From: Pseudomonadota bacterium
GTDB lineage: Bacteria > Desulfobacterota > Desulfobacteria > Desulfobacterales > RPRI01
Assembly: GCA_018817425.1 (NCBI GenBank)
Contig: JAHITX010000123.1
Coordinates: forward strand, 1-64,000
Reading direction: 5' to 3'
DNA length: 64,000 nt
In this document: positions 46,460-56,551 of the stretch, one piece after another
Position numbering within the stretch: the stretch's first letter is position 1
Layout of the letters: each line of letters opens with the position of its first letter
The notes under the pieces: model-generated
Databases searched by the model: none
Told to the model about the DNA's origin: nothing
The model's input: only the letters and a program-made list of their open reading frames with translations
Position numbers and translations under genes: made by a program

Positions 46460-46755
46460 GTTTATCTCCCTGCATTTTATAATATTCTGATCCATTTAAG
46501 CTTAAATGTCAAAATAACAATGCTGCCTTTTTCCAGTCCCATTTCATAAAAGTCTTTCGGGTTAAGTTCGGCAAGAAAAAGGAAGAGATACATTTATCAG
46601 TATTTTTATAACAGACATTATTGTCAATACTTTTTGTAAATATGCGGCTTTATCTGCACTTATAAACGTGTTATATTAACTTTAAGCACTAAGATTTCAC
46701 ATCATCTCTTCACAAGGTTGCTAAGCTAATGAAATAATAACTGTGGATAAATCTA

Positions 46756-47874
46756 ATGCCTGATAATAATTCATGGACAGTTGTTGTAATAGATGACGAA
46801 GAAGATATCCGGGATGTCATGGCTATGATGCTAAAAGATTCCGGTTACCTGGTTAAAACTGCTTCCGATGGTATCGCAGGAGTGGATCTGTGCAATAAAA
46901 TACTTCCGCAGATTGTAATAACCGATATCCGTATGCCGGGTATGGATGGTATAAAGGTGCTTGAAACTCTTAAAATAAACATCCCCGATACAGAAGTAAT
47001 TGTTGCTACCGCATTTGGTGAGATGGATATTGCAATACGGGCTCTACAGCTTGACGCTTCAGATTTTATAACAAAACCGATTGGCCATGATGCCTTTTTT
47101 ACAGCTTTAACCCGGGCAAAAGATCGTTATACGGCAAGAAAGAAATTAAAAGACATCCAGCATCAGGACAAGATGATGTCGCTTGGACGACTTGCAGCAA
47201 GTGTGGCGCATGAAATCAATAATCCTCTTTCCGGTGTTTTAAATTATATAAAACTGATGCATAAGACTCTGGCAAAAGGAGCTTTATCGGAAGAAAGCAG
47301 AATAAAATTCATATCTCAGTTAGAGCTTATCGAAAGTGAGCTTGGCCGCTGTACCCAGATAGTATCCGGTCTTTTAACATTTTCCCGCAAGTCTGATCCG
47401 GCTTTTATAAAAATCAATATTGAAAATCTTTTAAACCATTGTGTGCTTTTAAGCCGACACAAAATGGAGCTTGGCAAAATTGATCTAAAATTATATACAA
47501 GCCCTTATTTACCTGAAGTAAAAGGTGACTTTAACCAATTGCACCAGTGTATCATTAATTTATTATTTAATGCTGTTGATGCAATGCCTGACGGCGGCAC
47601 TCTTGAGCTAAGCGCTGAAAATGACCCAGATAAAGGTTTTGTGGCAATAAGCGTAAAAGATACAGGACACGGAATTAGCGAAAAAAATCTTGCTCATATT
47701 TTTGAACCTTTTTTTACAACCAAAAGAAATGGATATGGTATAGGCCTCGGCCTTCCAACAGTATATGGAATAATAAAGCGACATAAGGGCAGCATTGATG
47801 TAAAAAGCCGGCCTGACAAGGGCTCGGTTTTTACTCTTAGGCTACCTTCAGATAGTAAATTACCGGAAAGTTAA
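46756..47874 (+). CDS. REC-HisKA-HATPase kinase, partner of sigma-54 activator
   Basis: A 372-residue protein: receiver (about 7-125; VVVIDDEEDIRDVMAMML, IVITDIRMPGMDG), HisKA (GRLAASVAHEINNPLSGVLN) and HATPase (NLLFNAVDAMPDGG, DTGHGISEKN, GIGLGLPTVYGI). It has no PAS or membrane sensor. The signal presumably enters by phosphorylation of its own receiver. It ends one base before the sigma-54 activator gene, which it likely controls. Confidence 0.9.
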   Translation: MPDNNSWTVVVIDDEEDIRDVMAMMLKDSGYLVKTASDGIAGVDLCNKILPQIVITDIRMPGMDGIKVLETLKINIPDTEVIVATAFGEMDIAIRALQLDASDFITKPIGHDAFFTALTRAKDRYTARKKLKDIQHQDKMMSLGRLAASVAHEINNPLSGVLNYIKLMHKTLAKGALSEESRIKFISQLELIESELGRCTQIVSGLLTFSRKSDPAFIKINIENLLNHCVLLSRHKMELGKIDLKLYTSPYLPEVKGDFNQLHQCIINLLFNAVDAMPDGGTLELSAENDPDKGFVAISVKDTGHGISEKNLAHIFEPFFTTKRNGYGIGLGLPTVYGIIKRHKGSIDVKSRPDKGSVFTLRLPSDSKLPES

Positions 47875-47875
47875 A

Positions 47876-49624
47876 ATGTCTCAAAAAACACAAAACAAAA
47901 ACGACAGGAATATCGAAAGCGATCAGTTGCTGGAATTATTGGATGAATTGAATGTCGGCGCTTTCACAGTAAATATTCACCGCAAAGTATCGTCCATGAA
48001 CCTAACCGCACAGGCGCTTATGGGGCTTAAAGAAGACGAAGCCGAAAACCAGGATTGCCGGGAAGTATTTTGCGGTGTTCCATGCATGATAAAATGTCTT
48101 TTCAAAAGCGGTAAGGCATGGGATGATGATCCGACTACCAAAGTAACTGAAGCCCCGCACAGACTCGTTACCCGCCTTGCAACGCCAATATATGATTCCA
48201 AACAGGAACTGGTTGGTTGTTTAACCATTTTGCAGGATCATTATCCTATTACAGATCTGATTAACCGGGTTCATTTTGAAGAAAGAAGCCTTAAAATGAT
48301 CCTGGAGAATCTTGATATAGGCATTTTCACTGTTAACCGCGGAGGACATATCACTTTTTTCAATAATACGGCGGAAACGATTTCAGGATATGCCAGAAAT
48401 CAGGTTCTTGGAAAACCATGCGCAACACTGTTTGAAGGGGCAGGAAAAATCGATCTTGAAATGCTGAAGGATTCCATAGAAAACGGCAACACACGCAGCA
48501 ACCGTAATGGCCGTATGAGAACCAATAACGGTGATATCATACCGATACGCGCAAGCTTTATGGCTCTTAAAAACGAAAAAGGATATATTGTCGGAGGACT
48601 TTCAACTTTTTATGATCTTACGGTAGTTTATCAGCTTAACAAGGCTATCAGCGACCGCTATACGTTTCATGACATGATCGGCAAAGATCCTTCAATGCAA
48701 AAGATATTTGATATTACGCGTGTTGTTTCAGGTACAAACTCAACTGTTTTAATAGAAGGCCCTACCGGAACCGGAAAGGATCTTCTGGCAAAAATAATAC
48801 ATTCCGAAAGCACTAGAGCCGGCAAACCTTTTGTTAAAGTAAATTGCGCAGCCCTTCCTGAAAACCTGCTTGAATCGGAGATGTTTGGCTATGTAAAGGG
48901 TGCTTTTACCGGTGCAGACCGCGATAAACCCGGAAGATTCCAGGAAGCTTCCGGAGGAACAATTCTGCTTGATGAAATTGGCGATCTTCCGCTGTCTCTT
49001 CAGGCAAAAATGCTGCATGTGTTAGAAGATAAAAAATTTTATCCTCTTGGCAGCAGGCGTCCCGTTAAAGTGGATATCCGCATTCTATCGGCAAGTAACC
49101 GCGGCCTTAAAAATCTTGTTGATAAACATCAGTTTCGCGAAGACCTCTATTACAGGTTAAATGTTTTGCAGATAGAAATTCCTCCTCTTAAAGACAGAAG
49201 ATCCGATATTCCGCTTCTTATCCGGCATATCATGAGAAAACATTTCGGGCCAAGTATGCACCTTACAAAAGATATTTCGGAAAAAGCAATGGAAGTACTT
49301 CTTAATTACAATTATCCAGGTAATATAAGAGAACTGGAAAACATACTTGAACACGCATTGATCATAAGTCAGGAAGAACGAATAGAATTGCACCATCTGC
49401 CCAATTATATACTAAAGGATTTTAAATCTTCGTGTACCAATTTTGATGAGAACCAGGATCACAAAAAACCGGCAACAGCAAATAAAGAAAGAGAGACCAT
49501 TCTAAAAGCCCTGCAAAACAATAAATGGAACCGCACACAAGCAGCAAATGCTTTAAAAATGGAGCGCACCACGCTTTGGAGAAAAATGAAACGTTATAAT
49601 ATTATAAAGCAACTGCCAGAATAA
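47876..49624 (+). CDS. PAS-PAS sigma-54 activator
   Basis: A 582-residue enhancer-binding protein. The first PAS domain (about 20-130) has a dense cysteine set (DCREVFCGVPCMIKCLF), and a second PAS spans about 140-255. The AAA+ domain has GPTGTGKD as Walker A, GAFTGA, GTILLDEIGDLP and YPGNIRELENILEHA. A Fis-type helix-turn-helix follows (QAANALKMERTTLWRKMKRY). It has no receiver, so the upstream kinase probably acts on it by contact or it responds directly through the Cys-PAS. Its target promoter is not evident; of the two sigma-54-type promoters beyond its own neighbourhood, the one near 58.1 kb is the nearest. Confidence 0.9.
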   Translation: MSQKTQNKNDRNIESDQLLELLDELNVGAFTVNIHRKVSSMNLTAQALMGLKEDEAENQDCREVFCGVPCMIKCLFKSGKAWDDDPTTKVTEAPHRLVTRLATPIYDSKQELVGCLTILQDHYPITDLINRVHFEERSLKMILENLDIGIFTVNRGGHITFFNNTAETISGYARNQVLGKPCATLFEGAGKIDLEMLKDSIENGNTRSNRNGRMRTNNGDIIPIRASFMALKNEKGYIVGGLSTFYDLTVVYQLNKAISDRYTFHDMIGKDPSMQKIFDITRVVSGTNSTVLIEGPTGTGKDLLAKIIHSESTRAGKPFVKVNCAALPENLLESEMFGYVKGAFTGADRDKPGRFQEASGGTILLDEIGDLPLSLQAKMLHVLEDKKFYPLGSRRPVKVDIRILSASNRGLKNLVDKHQFREDLYYRLNVLQIEIPPLKDRRSDIPLLIRHIMRKHFGPSMHLTKDISEKAMEVLLNYNYPGNIRELENILEHALIISQEERIELHHLPNYILKDFKSSCTNFDENQDHKKPATANKERETILKALQNNKWNRTQAANALKMERTTLWRKMKRYNIIKQLPE

Positions 49625-49857
49625 TGTTCCGATTGCAGCTGGTTTGAATTGTTTAAATACAGACTTATCAAAGGTTTTATGGCTGGTAAATATCCTGTGG
49701 TTATTGAAAGGTATCTGGGAAAATAAATTTCTATGTTAAGCTTTATTTACAATCATGAATATTAGAAACTTAAGTGTAATTTATTCTGCTTCTAATATCC
49801 CCATAGTTTTAACTCATTTATGATAAGTTAACTCATCAAAATAACCGGATAAAACGT
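49625..49857. other. Intergenic region, no gene seen
   Basis: AT-rich DNA between the sigma-54 activator and the defence-like cluster. No coding frame with recognisable similarity and no clear terminator was found. It marks the boundary between regulatory genes and the restriction-type island. Confidence 0.5.
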
Positions 49858-49887
49858 TTGACAATATATTGTCCGCAAATATATTGT
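49858..49887 (+). promoter_or_regulatory. Promoter with palindromic operator before restriction cluster
   Basis: TTGACA and TATATT are 16 bases apart, a close fit to a housekeeping promoter. ACAATATATTGT, a perfect 12-bp palindrome, overlaps the -35 end of the spacer, and its right half AATATATTGT recurs at the -10 position. Such overlap suggests a repressor site. No repressor gene is visible nearby. Confidence 0.5.
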
Positions 49888-50028
49888 AACGCTGTTCTTT
49901 TTGGTTTATTAATGAACAACAATTCATTCTTGGGCTTAAAGATAAGGCAACTTTGAAAATTTGAGAACGACAGAGTAAATAAATTGGTTAAGGCTATCGT
50001 TGCACGAAACATAAAAGGATTCGAAGAA

Positions 50029-51753
50029 ATGATAACGGGCTATCATGCAAAGTATTATGCGCATGAACTAAGCCGGGTTGGTGGAAGTGGCATTGTCAGG
50101 CTTGGCCGTGCATTATTCGATGCATGCGTTGATTTGAATCCTTACCAGATTGAGGCTGCTCTTTTTGCGCTTCGCTCTCCTATTTCAAAAGGTGTTATGC
50201 TTGCTGATGAAGTAGGTCTTGGCAAAACAATTGAAGCAGGCTTGGTGCTTTGCCAGTACTGGGCTGAACGTAGAAGACAAATTCTTATTATATGCCCGGC
50301 ATCGATACGGAAGCAATGGGCACTGGAATTATCTGAAAAATTCAATCTGCCTTTAATTATACTTGATGCCAAGACATTTAAGGAACAGCAAAAAAACGGA
50401 ACTCATAATCCTTTTCGGGATAACAAAATAATAATCTGTTCAATGCATTATGCGTCAGGCAAAGCTGAAGAAATCAAAGAAATCGCCTGGGACCTTGTCG
50501 TTATCGATGAAGCTCACAAATTGCGCAATGCATACCGGCAAAGTAACCGGATAGGACAGCATATCCGATGTGCTACTGAAGATCGAAAAAAAATCCTCCT
50601 GACTGCAACACCGCTCCAAAATTCCTTGATAGAGCTTTATGGCCTGTCAACCCTTATCGATGATCGGCTTTTCGGAGATCTGGCTTCGTTCAGAACCCAA
50701 TTTATAAATTATAGCGGAGATATCTCTGAATTGCGAGATCGTCTGTCAACTTTCTGCCAGCGCACGCTTAGAAGTCAGGTAACTGAATTCGTACGTTATA
50801 CTGAACGAAAGCTTATAACTCGCCCTTTTAAACCAACCGAGCAGGAGCATAAACTGTATGAGGCCGTATCAGCTTATCTCAAACGGGACAATAGCTACGC
50901 AATACCATCCGGCCAAAAACATCTGCTTATCCTTATAGTCCGTAAGGTACTTGCTTCTTCTCCGCATGCAGTCGCCGGCACTTTGGAAATCATGCGGGAC
51001 CGGTTGCTTAAACTTAAGGAAGAAACTAAAAAAAGTTTGAATGCTTTGGAGGTTCTAATCTCCGGTGAAGAGCTTGACGACGATCTTATGGATGAACTTC
51101 TCGAAGATGAGGAAGATAGCCTTATTGGAAGTGCTTCACAATCAACTGAATTGCCATCTGAAACGGCTTCAAAGCAGGTTGACCTGAAAAAGCTTGAAGC
51201 TGAAATCAGCGAACTGAATGATTATATCCGTTGGGCCAGAAGTATCGGTATAGATACCAAGACCAAAGCGCTTTTGAAAGCACTGGAAATCGGCTTCAGC
51301 AAGATGGAAGAGTTGGGAGCAAGCAAAAAGGTTATCATATTTACTGAATCGAGGCGTACGCAGAGTTGGTTGAAAGATTTTCTTGAAAGCAAAGGGTATG
51401 CCGGACAAGTTCTGACTTTTAACGGCACCAACAAAGATGACACATCAGGACTGATTTACCAGGAATGGTTAACCGCAAACAAAGATAAGGACCCAGCCAA
51501 TCCCAATAACGGGCAGCGCGAGAAGGTATTGATTGTCTGGCGCAAGCTTACCGGCGATCTTGAGAAAGATAATGCCATGCTGGATGAGTGGTTTCAGAAA
51601 AACCGCATCAGCACCCGCGATTTCGAATTCAATACCATCTATGTGAATGGCAGCAATAACCTGCCGAACCTGAAACTGGATGACGAAAACTGGAAGGTGC
51701 GTCTCATTGAAGAAGAATTTATGAAACGCATGTGGGATGTGGAGGAAGTGTAA
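50029..51753 (+). pseudogene. Chimera: SNF2 helicase N-part fused to type III Mod C-end
   Basis: A single open frame of 574 codons from an ATG at 50029 (MITGYHAKYYAHELSRVGGS; an upstream TTG at 49984 is less likely). The first ~495 residues are an SNF2-type helicase: LADEVGLGKTIEAGLVLCQY (motif I), VVIDEAHKLRNA (motif II), LLTATPLQNSLIELYGLSTL (motif III) and KVIIFTESRRTQSWL. It then breaks off before motifs V and VI. From about 51517 (REKVLIVWRKLTGDLEKDN) to the stop (RLIEEEFMKRMWDVEEV) it matches the C-terminus of type III DNA methyltransferases; the DPPY and SAM-binding motifs are missing. An in-frame deletion between two adjacent genes explains this. Neither activity is likely to survive. 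Confidence 0.8.
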
Positions 51754-52847
51754 TGACTAAACACGATACCCGCAAAAAGCATGAAATGGATACCTCTAAA
51801 GGCGAAGTGCTCGTTTATCAGACTGACGACGGTCGGATAAAATTGGATGTGCGTCTGGAAAATGAAACTGTATGGCTGACCCAACAAATGATGACGGAGC
51901 TTTTTCAAACAAGCAAGCAGAATATAAGCCTTCATATTCAAAGTATTTATGAGGAGGGCGAGCTGCTTCCGGAGGCAACTGTCAAGAAATACTTGACAGT
52001 TCGTTTTGAGGGAAACAGGGAAGTTCGACGAGAGCTTGATTATTATAATCTCGATATGATTATTTCGGTTGGCTACAGAGTGAAAAGCCTGATCGCAACC
52101 CGGTTTAGAATCTGGGCAACCCAGCGGCTGAAAGAGTATATTATCAAGGGGTTTGTTATGGATGACGAACGGCTGAAAAATCCTCCCGTGAAGGGTTCCG
52201 CCGTTCCGGATTATTTTGATGAAATGCTGGCGCGTATCCGCGATATCCGTGCCAGTGAGCGAAGAATGTATTTACGGGTGAAGGAAATCTTCGCTATGGC
52301 ATCTGATTACGAACCGTCATGGTCGGAGACAACGAAATTTTTCAGCATAATTCAGAACAAGCTGCATTTCGCTGCTACTGGTATGACCGCTGCCGAGCTG
52401 ATCCAATCGCGCGCGGATCACCTGCTTCCCAATATGGGTCTGACCATCTGGAACGGAAGCGCAGTTCGTAAGACCGATGTTGGTATTGCGAAAAACTACC
52501 TGAAAGAAAATGAAGTCGATGAGCTGAACCGGATTGTCGTTATGTGGCTGGATTTTGCCGAAGATCAGGCCAAACGCCGTAAGCAGGTGTTTATGAAAGA
52601 CTGGGAGCAAAAACTGGATGAGTTTTTACGCTTCAATGAGCGAAGAGTGCTTCCTAATGCCGGGAAAATAAGCAAACAATCGGCCGAGGATCATGCCGGA
52701 GCGGAATATGAAAAGTTTGAAGTGCGGCGCAGAGAATATAAGGAGTCTTTGGGAGAGTCGGAATACATAAAACAACTGGAAGAGGCGGCCAAACAATTGC
52801 CTGCCGGAGGCAAAAAAAAGGGAGACAAGAAGCATGGCAAAGCGTAA
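51753..52847 (+). CDS. RhuM-family protein in type III restriction cluster
   Basis: A 364-residue protein of the RhuM (virulence RhuM/Fic-related) family, recognised by VYQTDDGRIKLDVRLENETV, the WLTQQMMTELFQTSKQNISL helix-turn-helix-like region and YYNLDMIISVGYRVKS. The ATG at 51753 overlaps the previous stop as TAATG and has GGAGGAAG upstream; an upstream GTG at 51732 is unsupported. RhuM-type genes frequently sit between mod and res in type III restriction clusters; their role there is not settled. It overlaps the original start of the Res gene by 14 bases. Confidence 0.88.
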   Translation: MTKHDTRKKHEMDTSKGEVLVYQTDDGRIKLDVRLENETVWLTQQMMTELFQTSKQNISLHIQSIYEEGELLPEATVKKYLTVRFEGNREVRRELDYYNLDMIISVGYRVKSLIATRFRIWATQRLKEYIIKGFVMDDERLKNPPVKGSAVPDYFDEMLARIRDIRASERRMYLRVKEIFAMASDYEPSWSETTKFFSIIQNKLHFAATGMTAAELIQSRADHLLPNMGLTIWNGSAVRKTDVGIAKNYLKENEVDELNRIVVMWLDFAEDQAKRRKQVFMKDWEQKLDEFLRFNERRVLPNAGKISKQSAEDHAGAEYEKFEVRRREYKESLGESEYIKQLEEAAKQLPAGGKKKGDKKHGKA

Positions 52848-55800
52848 CGCCAAAAGCATCAAAAACATGCCTTCCGCAACAAACTGCTGCTCAACCAGTG
52901 GCTTATAAGTCTGTTTGGTATCGATCCTCTTGCCGAGCATAATCTGTACGGTCAAAAATTGCGACCATTCCATTTACTTTCTGATCCAATCAGGAACCAG
53001 ATAACGGAGGGAGTGGACCATGACAATCTTCACCACTTCTACCATTCACTTGTGGACAGCAATCTTTTCTGGAATGATACTTGCTCATTGAGCAAGGATC
53101 AAATACTGCTCTACGAAGAAAACATTGTCCGGCAGACCAAAACCATCAATGAAAAACGTCATCGCCGGATAGTCTGGAAGTATTACCAGTGGCTCACATT
53201 GCTTTTTGTTGAAATATACCTTGATCGTTTCTTTAGCAACCGGGAAGGTTTGTTGAATGAACTTAATGAATTTGTTGAGCGTTTCAACCGGCATTGGAAC
53301 GATTACGCCGATGTACCTTTTTATAACGAGGATGACCTGAACAAACTTTGTCTGCAAAATGCAACCGGCAGCGGCAAGACTTTGCTTATGCATGTAAACC
53401 TTTTACAGTACCGTCATTATGCAAAGATGCATCGCAAGGATAAGGATCTTTCCCGCGTCATTCTGCTAACTCCAAATGAAAGACTTTCGGAACAACACGT
53501 TTCCGAATTCCAGGATAGCGGTTTTGGGTTTGTCGAAAGGCTTCAGCCTCAAAAATCAGGTTCTTTAAGTAAAATAGATGTTGTAGAAATCACCAAGCTG
53601 GCCGACCAGGAAGGCCCTAATACTATAGCCACCCGCAGTCTGGGCGACCAGAATCTGCTGTTGGTGGACGAAGGCCATCGCGGAATGAGCGGAAAGGAAG
53701 AAGGTGTTTGGTTTACGCGGCGCGGTGATCTTTGCGCAAAAGGGTTCACATTTGAGTATTCAGCGACCTTTGAACAAGCTGTTAAGGCTTCAGGAAATTC
53801 CGACTTTGAAAACAGTTATGCCAAAACTGTTGTTTTCGACTATTCCTACCGCTGGTTTTATGAAGATGGATTCGGAAAGGATTATCAGATTCTTAATCTA
53901 CCCAAATCCTTTGAAGAAACCTATGCAATATATATGACCGCATGCCTGCTCAAGTTCTACCAACAGCTTCGCATTTACGAAGAAAAGACAAAGGAATTCG
54001 AAGCATTCAACCTGGAAAAACCGCTTTGGATCTTTGTAGGAAGTACTGTTTCCTCCGGAAGGATGACAAAGGACGACCAGATCGTGGCTACCGATGTGGC
54101 ATTGATCATTCAGTTTATTGCCGACTTTCTGGATAACCGGCAAACAGCAAAACGCCGGATACATGAAATCCTTACAGGCAAGGGTCAGGATACCGGGCTT
54201 CTGGACAAAGACGGCAACGATATCTTTGCCGGAGCTTATACATATTTGGCCCGATCCTTAAATGCCGGTGAAAACGAAGAAGATCTTTATCGGGATATTC
54301 TCTTGCGCCTGTTCAATAACTCCGCAGGTGGAAACCTCACTCTTGAACGCATCAAAGGAGAATCCGGCGAAATAGCGCTGCGTGTAGGTACATCAGAGAT
54401 TCCTTTTGGCCTGATTAATGTCGGTAATACAAAAAGCCTCTGTGATCATGTAGCCGGGGTCGCCGCTCAAAATGACACCCGTCTTACCGTTGCAGACACT
54501 GACTTTACCGAGGCTATGTTTGCATCCGTTAAAAATTCCACATCCCCGGTCAATCTTCTGATTGGTTCAAAAAAATTTGTCGAAGGTTGGGACTGTTGGC
54601 GTGTCAGCACTATGGGCCTTATGCACGTAGGCAGATCCGAAGGTTCGCAGATAATCCAGTTGTTTGGCCGTGGTGTCCGCCTGAAAGGTTATGCTTGGAG
54701 TCTGAAACGCAGCGGCAAATCCCATGCTCTTATCCATCCTGCATTCATTGAAGAACTTGAAACACTTAATGTATTCGGCATTGAGGCTGACTTCATGGAG
54801 AAATTCCGTGAATTCCTCAAAGAAGAAGGTCTTCCGGGTAATGAACGCCGCAAGGTCATCACCATACCTTTGAACGTGACCTACGATTTTGGCAAGAAAT
54901 TAAAAATGTTGCGCCCCAAACGAAAAGCATCTGATGGCAAGGAATATGATTTCAAAAAAGATGCGCCGGTGCCATCTGTTGGCGCTGTTCCTGATTATAT
55001 GACGCATAATACGGTCGTAGCAGATTGGTATCCGCGTATTCAGGCCGTACAGTCGCGGGGAACAATGCTTGCGACCAAAAAAGACAGTGTTTTGCTGCGT
55101 GAACAGCATCTCACTCTTCTGAATTACGATGAACTTTTTTTTGAACTTGAGCAGTTCAAACGTGAAAAAAGCTGGTACAACTTAAATATTTCCAAAGAAG
55201 GCATAAAGGAACTACTGTCCCGAAATGACTGGTACACCCTTTACTTGCCGGAGGCCAGACTGAATCCGGAAGATTTTGATGGTGTTATGCTCTTACAGCA
55301 AATAGTTACAGAACTGCTGAAACGATATTGTGAACATTTCTATAACTATTGCAAACGCGAGTTTATTGAACCGCGCTTGGAACTGCGGGAATTGACACCT
55401 GATGATGACAACTTGCCAAAGGAAGAGTTTTATCAACTAATCGTTGACGGTGATGAGGAACAGGTTATTCAGGGAATTCGGCAAATCAAAAAAAACCTGG
55501 AAGAGAAAAAGGATGAGCTGCTTAAGATAGGTGATTTAAACGCATGTAATTTTGGCAAGCATCTTTTTCAGCCTTTGTTTCATGTCCGGGCTGGCGGAAA
55601 GGTTACCGTTTTACCTGTAGCTCTGAATGAAAGCGAATATAGATTTGTAACCGATTTAAAAAAATGGTGTGGCAACCATAAGACCGGATTGGATAAGGAT
55701 GGTATTGAACTCTTTCTTCTCAGAAATATGAGCCGAGGCAAAGGAGTAGGTTTCTTTGAGGCCGGTAATTTTCACCCCGACTTCATACTATGGATTCTGA

Positions 55801-56087
55801 CCGGAAAAAAACAATATGTCACCTTCATCGAACCACATGGACTTTTGCACGAAGGCCCTGCAAGCGATAAGATATTATTTCACAAGCGCATTAAAGATGT
55901 AGAAAAACGCCTGAACGATCCATCTGTAATTTTAAACAGCTTTATACTCTCCTGGTCGAGATATCCACAATTGAAATGGGGCAGCACTCAGGAGGAGCTT
56001 GAAAAAATGCATGTCCTATTCATGACTGATGACCCGGACGGTTATATCGATAAGCTCTTAAACGAATTAAGGAGGCTGGCGAAATGA
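52834..56087 (+). pseudogene. res: Type III restriction subunit Res, frameshifted near start
   Basis: A type III Res helicase-nuclease. The natural start appears to be the ATG at 52834 (GGGAGA upstream), giving MAKRNAKSIKN. The reading frame then slips at an A-run near 52863 (five A where six would give KKHAFRNKLLLNQWLISLFG). The rest continues uninterrupted: NATGSGKTLLMHVNLLQYRH (Walker A), LLVDEGHRGMSGKEEG (motif II), SKKFVEGWDCWRVSTM and IIQLFGRGVRLKGY (motif VI), with a nuclease-like region near the C-terminus (NFHPDFILWILTGKKQYVTF). A fallback TTG start at 52959 would lose about 40 residues. A one-base sequencing error or slippage is possible. Without an intact Mod it should be inactive. 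Confidence 0.8.
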
Positions 56088-56110
56088 ATATCCAACAGGC
56101 ATCTTTATAA
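56084..56110 (+). pseudogene. Eight-codon remnant of a lost downstream gene
   Basis: GGAGG lies eight bases before an ATG that overlaps the res stop as ATGA, the typical arrangement for a coupled next gene in this cluster. The frame reads MNIQQASL and stops. The following DNA to about 56326 is AT-rich without a gene. This looks like the 5' stub of a gene removed by deletion or early nonsense mutation. Confidence 0.5.
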
Positions 56111-56326
56111 AAGCGCTGATATTGGCATTAGATTTAGAATATGTAATAAAAAAAATTTATTTTGAATAGATTGAGCAATAACATATCAATTTATAAAATA
56201 GGAATATTTTATAAATATCACAGTTTCACCCAAGCCTTTGATAAGAAGAATCAGTAAAGCCCGTTCGCAAAAACCGATTTTCTGCTCTTTCAAACAGAAG
56301 CAGGCTGCACTACATCCGCCTATTCG

Positions 56327-56521
56327 AATTACCTTCCACCAAGGTGCAGCAATTACGCGCCGGGTAAGCGGAAAGGTTTGGTCACAGCAATGCAGAAGCA
56401 TGCACCATCCATAAGGTCGGGGTATTCGTCAAGGAAAGTCCAGACCCCTGGCATCAGAAGTCGTAACACGAGAGGTAGTCTTGTTGATAGCATCCAGCGG
56501 CAGTGCGAATTCAACGAGTTT
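56327..56521 (-). pseudogene. Degraded duplicate of the ATPase 3' end
   Basis: Across two frames the minus strand encodes pieces matching the C-terminus of the neighbouring ATPase: LVEFALPL, SRVTTSDARGLDF, a shifted DEYPDLMDGA-like stretch and DQTFPLTRRVIAAPWWKVI (compare DQTFPLTRRVMAVPWWKVI). The 5' part of the gene is absent. It is either the remnant of a second ATPase gene or a partial tandem duplication. Confidence 0.75.
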
Positions 56522-56551
56522 TTTCTTATATATCATGTCCTCTCCATTTAT

